64,000 nt of DNA from positions 1 through 64,000 of the forward strand of contig JBKCOJ010000005.1 of assembly GCA_046309815.1 (NCBI GenBank). The letters run 5' to 3'. The notes under the pieces were generated by a model. It made no database searches and was not told where the DNA came from. It was given only the letters and a program-made list of their open reading frames with translations. Shown here piece after piece: positions 60,943-64,000 of this stretch (within the stretch, counting starts at the first letter, position 1; each line of letters begins with the position of its first letter). Position numbers and translations under genes: made by a program. This DNA comes from CAITNM01 sp021298215. Its GTDB lineage: Bacteria; Pseudomonadota; Alphaproteobacteria; Paracaedibacterales; CAITNM01.

Positions 60943-62163
60943 TTACACAAGCTTATTGAGAATAAATTTTAATTTTTCTTCTTCTGCTTGCCAGGATAAC
61001 ATTTTTGAAGCTTTTACAATATTTTTTTTAAAATTTGCATAACCACTTTCTAATTGTTGCAATCCCAAAATGACTTCTTCCCCTTGCTTTATATCTACCG
61101 CAATCCCAAAACTATACTTTTTGTTCAATTGATTAATTTCTAAAAGGGCATGAGAAAATATTAAAGGCAGCTGACTAGTCATTAGCTGAAAAAAACCATT
61201 TGGAAGCGCAAATTTATAATTTTCTGAAAAATCAAAATATGGAACAATTCCAAAGTTTGCAGATTTTAAAAATGATACTAATTTATTAAGATTTAATGCC
61301 GGAATAAAATGAATATTTGAGAAAGTGTTAGCATTATAATCATATCCATTCCCAATAAAAACCAAATGTAGGCTTTTTAGGTTTTGAGAAAAAACCTTCA
61401 CTAGTTGATCAAATGCCATTCCTTTTTTCTTATTGCCCACACAACATACTATAACTGCATTTGAATCCAGTTTCAGATATTTTCTTATATCTTTGTCACA
61501 AGGCTGATCATTTCTTGCATCATGCGCATTTTTTATAACAAGCGGCCTCTTATTTGATACATTGAAATACTTTTTTCCGAGCCCAGAACTAACAGTCAAA
61601 AAAACATCACATCTATCAATCAGTTTTTTTTCAAACCTCCATCTAAAAGGCATTATCCATTTTTTAACAAGAGTTGATTCATCATTTATTGGGTTGATTT
61701 CTTGATAAAAATCATGCGCATCATAAATAATTTTTGCTTCGTTTTTTAAACTCAATGCGAATTTTGCAAATTCATAAGAATGGAAAACATAGATGTCTGC
61801 TTCAGGAATATCTACATTAATGAGATTATATTCCGTTCTAAATTTCCTTTTAAATTCAAGAAAAGAAATCCAATCATTTATACAACCTAATCCTATTTTT
61901 CTTAAACCATGCCAAGCAAATTCTAATATACGTCTTATGTAGCCTGGCTGTGCAGTCGTAAAAACATTCTCGCTTTCATCATGCTCTTGTCTTACCTGAT
62001 TTAAGGAAATAACTTCTATACCTAGACTACTAAAATCCTCTGTAGATTTTTGATGCTCAATTACAATAGACTTACACCCCAGTTTAGCAAAACTAGCTGC
62101 CATCTTAAGAGTTCTACCATCTTTTTGAAGAGCAAGAGGTATAATGGAAATAATTGTTTTCAC
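60943..62163 (-). CDS. Glycosyltransferase (GT-B, family 4-like)
   Basis: A 406-residue glycosyltransferase. The N-terminal half has VFHSYEFAKFALSLKNEAKI then IYDAHDFYQEINP (acceptor domain). The C-terminal half has ANFGIVPYFDFSENYKFALP then NGFFQLMTSQLPLIFSHALL (donor domain; the usual E-x7-E is less clear). It overlaps the amidotransferase gene by 4 bp (ATGA). Likely adds one sugar of the repeating unit. Confidence 0.8.
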   Translation of the reverse strand: MKTIISIIPLALQKDGRTLKMAASFAKLGCKSIVIEHQKSTEDFSSLGIEVISLNQVRQEHDESENVFTTAQPGYIRRILEFAWHGLRKIGLGCINDWISFLEFKRKFRTEYNLINVDIPEADIYVFHSYEFAKFALSLKNEAKIIYDAHDFYQEINPINDESTLVKKWIMPFRWRFEKKLIDRCDVFLTVSSGLGKKYFNVSNKRPLVIKNAHDARNDQPCDKDIRKYLKLDSNAVIVCCVGNKKKGMAFDQLVKVFSQNLKSLHLVFIGNGYDYNANTFSNIHFIPALNLNKLVSFLKSANFGIVPYFDFSENYKFALPNGFFQLMTSQLPLIFSHALLEINQLNKKYSFGIAVDIKQGEEVILGLQQLESGYANFKKNIVKASKMLSWQAEEEKLKFILNKLV

Positions 62164-63314
62164 TTACACACTCGCTTATAAAGCGTAAAAGGCAAGGAAA
62201 ATATATATTTAAATATACTAAGAATTTTCATTTTGCGCTGATTATTAGCATAATCAGTATAATTCTTAATTGGGATTTGCATTAACGCATTTAATTCTTC
62301 TACTGATAATCCAAGTTTTTTTGACACAAAAGCCTTATCAAGCTCGATGGTTTCATCATTATAAGCTTTTATATCTAATTGTTTTAGTGCTTCATCTCTT
62401 GAAATAATGCCTGCTAATACTAGGCTAGATAAATGTGCTCTTCTTTTGTCAAACCCAAAACGTTCTGGCAACCAATATGACTGAAAGAACTTCGTAAAAC
62501 GAGATTCATAATGCTTGCCTCCATAGTATTTCCAGCCAATTTCTCGCTCAAGAATTTCTATAGCGTTGTAAGGATTATAATCTATATAGTTCAAAGGAGA
62601 GATAACTTGCATCTTTTTTATGAATGGGTAATAAACATAATTTTTAAAAAAGCTTACACAAGGAAATGCCCGCAAGCTTCCCTTGCCAAATTTTTTATGA
62701 ATGTCATTAATCTGATCAAGATCCATAGCACTATGCCCCCAAGCTGTAGGCAGAACGGATTCTGAAACAAAATTATAACCGCTCAGCATCACTTTAATAT
62801 TATGCTTACAAGCAAAATTATACAGGGCAGCAAAAAATGCATGATCTTGAGGGGTATCTTGATTTGCCACGCCAGAACACAAAAATGCTACTTGCAAATC
62901 TTGCATTGCATTCCAATCAAAAACATGCGTATGCAAATCTATACCCAAGGTTTTAACGAGTTTTTCAATATTACTTGTTGCTATCTCTGAGTTCCAACCA
63001 CCATCTACGTGTACTGCTAATAATCTTAACTTAGCAACTTTAGATGCCCAGTAAGCAAGATAAGAACTATCTATTCCCCCACTTAATCCAATAATACAAT
63101 CATAGTCTTTATTCTTATTTTTGTTTTTTAAGGCAGTAATAATAGAATTGAGCTTTTCTTCACGTTCAGGAGAAGGAAGTATAATTTGTTTTTTTCTTTC
63201 CTCATAACTCAAACAATGGTTACAAATCTCATTTTCATTAAGCACTATATTGGGATCAGATGTATCCATTACACATGTTGAGCAAATCTGGTATAAATTA
63301 TTTCGCTTAAACAT
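62160..63314 (-). CDS. N-acetyl sugar amidotransferase (WbpG/PseA type)
   Basis: A 384-residue protein of the N-acetyl sugar amidotransferase family. It has a four-cysteine zinc motif at the start (CSTCVMDTSDPNIVLNENEI then CNHC) and an ATP-pyrophosphatase loop (CIIGLSGGIDSSYLAYWASK, about residue 75). Family members, with HisH- and HisF-like partners, convert an N-acetyl group of a nucleotide sugar to an acetamidino group, as in Pseudomonas O-antigen and Campylobacter/Legionella nonulosonates. The HisF-like gene overlaps it by 8 bp; HisH would be expected just outside the window. Confidence 0.88.
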   Translation of the reverse strand: MFKRNNLYQICSTCVMDTSDPNIVLNENEICNHCLSYEERKKQIILPSPEREEKLNSIITALKNKNKNKDYDCIIGLSGGIDSSYLAYWASKVAKLRLLAVHVDGGWNSEIATSNIEKLVKTLGIDLHTHVFDWNAMQDLQVAFLCSGVANQDTPQDHAFFAALYNFACKHNIKVMLSGYNFVSESVLPTAWGHSAMDLDQINDIHKKFGKGSLRAFPCVSFFKNYVYYPFIKKMQVISPLNYIDYNPYNAIEILEREIGWKYYGGKHYESRFTKFFQSYWLPERFGFDKRRAHLSSLVLAGIISRDEALKQLDIKAYNDETIELDKAFVSKKLGLSVEELNALMQIPIKNYTDYANNQRKMKILSIFKYIFSLPFTLYKRVCK

Positions 63315-64000
63315 TAAAAATTTTAGCCTTTTCTTTTCTGGATGGGTAAGTAATTAAGACAGCTTTTTTCCGTCCATGATAGACAAAAAGGCTACCAGCA
63401 GCAGCAGCATTAACGTCGGTATTTAAAAATAAATTATGTATATCTGTAAGAGATTTTGCTCCACCAGAGGCAATTATAGGGGTTTTTAACGACGCAGAGA
63501 CCTCCTTAAAAAGCTCTAAATCATAGCCATCTAAAGTACCATCCTTTGAGATATCATTAACTAAAATCTCTCCCACACCTAATTCATCTACAGAGATCAA
63601 ATACTCTTTCCAATTTTTTTTGATGCGGTTAGCACCCCCATTTGTATAAACATATCTTTTTCCTAATATATTTTTCTTAAGATCTATTGCGGCAATTATG
63701 GCTTGAGCTCCAAATTCTTGAATACATTGTTTTAAAAGTGAAGGCTTATCATGCACTTCGGTACAAAATGATATTTTTTCAAATCCTAGGCTTAAAATTT
63801 TCTCTGCTTGCGCAACGGTGCGTATTCCTCCTCCATATGCTACAGGAGAAAACACTTCTTCTGATATATTTTTAAGCAAATTAAAATTTGGCCCCGTTAT
63901 TCTAGCGCGAGAACTTATATCGAGAATAATGATTTCATCAGCCTCTTTCTCATTAAAGATTCGAAGCGTATTAAGCGGGTCCCCAACATAAGAAGGTTTT
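63307..64000 (-). CDS. HisF-like cyclase subunit of a sugar amidotransferase (5' end outside window)
   Basis: A HisF-family (beta/alpha)8 barrel, incomplete at its N-terminus at the window edge. The frame stays open to 64000 (KPSYVGDPLNTLRIFNEKEA then DEIIILDISSRA), so the true start is outside. Motifs include VAYGGGIRTVAQAEKILSLG, DLKKNILGKRYVYTNGGANR and IASGGAKSLTDIHNLFLNTD, which match the family. Because it is next to a WbpG-like amidotransferase and not to a histidine operon, it is probably the ammonia-channel/cyclase-like partner in acetamidino-sugar synthesis. A HisH partner would then lie upstream. Confidence 0.85.
   Translation of the reverse strand, partial: KPSYVGDPLNTLRIFNEKEADEIIILDISSRARITGPNFNLLKNISEEVFSPVAYGGGIRTVAQAEKILSLGFEKISFCTEVHDKPSLLKQCIQEFGAQAIIAAIDLKKNILGKRYVYTNGGANRIKKNWKEYLISVDELGVGEILVNDISKDGTLDGYDLELFKEVSASLKTPIIASGGAKSLTDIHNLFLNTDVNAAAAGSLFVYHGRKKAVLITYPSRKEKAKIFNV

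Noticed and set aside
1..64000. CRISPR arrays, insertion sequences or rRNA genes
   Set aside because: I saw no regularly spaced repeats, no transposase-like product with inverted ends, and no rRNA sequence.

Overview
The window is a low-GC (by eye well under 45%) stretch of a Gram-negative chromosome, best explained as an alphaproteobacterium with a host-associated lifestyle. The evidence is a str operon ending in tuf, a CarD-fdxA pair, HemJ in place of HemG/HemY, three-gene pntAA-pntAB-pntB, MlaE-MlaF followed by RadA, an LPS core/lipid A block (kdsA, fabZ, lpxA, lpxI), an outer-membrane porin, and an unusually large share of short, unrecognised, signal-peptide-bearing proteins. A member of Holosporales or a related intracellular group would fit. 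That placement is an inference from gene content, not a phylogenetic result.

Layout. 1-3.1 kb: str operon on the minus strand (rpsL, rpsG, fusA, partial tuf). 3.2-7.8 kb, minus strand: carD, 7Fe ferredoxin, a GT4 glycosyltransferase, a PhzF-like protein, rho, hemJ. 7.9-11.0 kb, plus strand: yajC-secD-secF, closed by a bidirectional terminator against aspS. 12.9-16.0 kb: two metabolite:H+ symporter-type MFS carriers; the first has its own promoter and a clear TPP riboswitch. 16.1-19.8 kb: three unrecognised secreted proteins with a shared upstream element and a duplicated copy of the nagZ 3' end. 19.9-23.7 kb: nagZ and the proton-translocating transhydrogenase. 23.8-25.6 kb: a tandemly duplicated secreted-protein gene, one copy frameshifted. 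25.7-28.0 kb: porin, sodB, tRNA-Arg. 28.0-31.9 kb: radA, mlaF, mlaE and divergent kdsA. 31.9-33.9 kb: an XRE-receiver fusion and a PAS histidine kinase. 34.0-38.1 kb: fumarylacetoacetase, gapA, mutL. 39.0-42.2 kb: fabZ-lpxA-lpxI-trpS. 43.1-48.1 kb: ligA and alaS. 48.1-53.4 kb: accessory genes between tRNAs, including a TraB/GumN-like secreted protein and an exported receiver-domain protein. 53.4-64.0 kb: a tightly coupled surface-glycan operon on the minus strand that runs off the window.

How the genes work together. The housekeeping blocks are ordinary. The distinctive parts are (i) a set of about ten secreted or lipid-anchored proteins, several showing duplication and frameshift decay typical of fast-evolving host-interaction genes; (ii) thiamine-regulated import, suggesting salvage of thiamine or a precursor; and (iii) a glycan operon with two nucleotide-sugar epimerases/dehydratases, a UDP-HexNAc 2-epimerase, a sugar amidotransferase plus HisF-like partner (acetamidino-sugar chemistry), an AsnB-type amidotransferase, a methyltransferase, glycosyltransferases and an acetolactate-decarboxylase homologue. 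The most unusual single gene is at 50631-51794: a receiver domain with a signal peptide and a large insertion.
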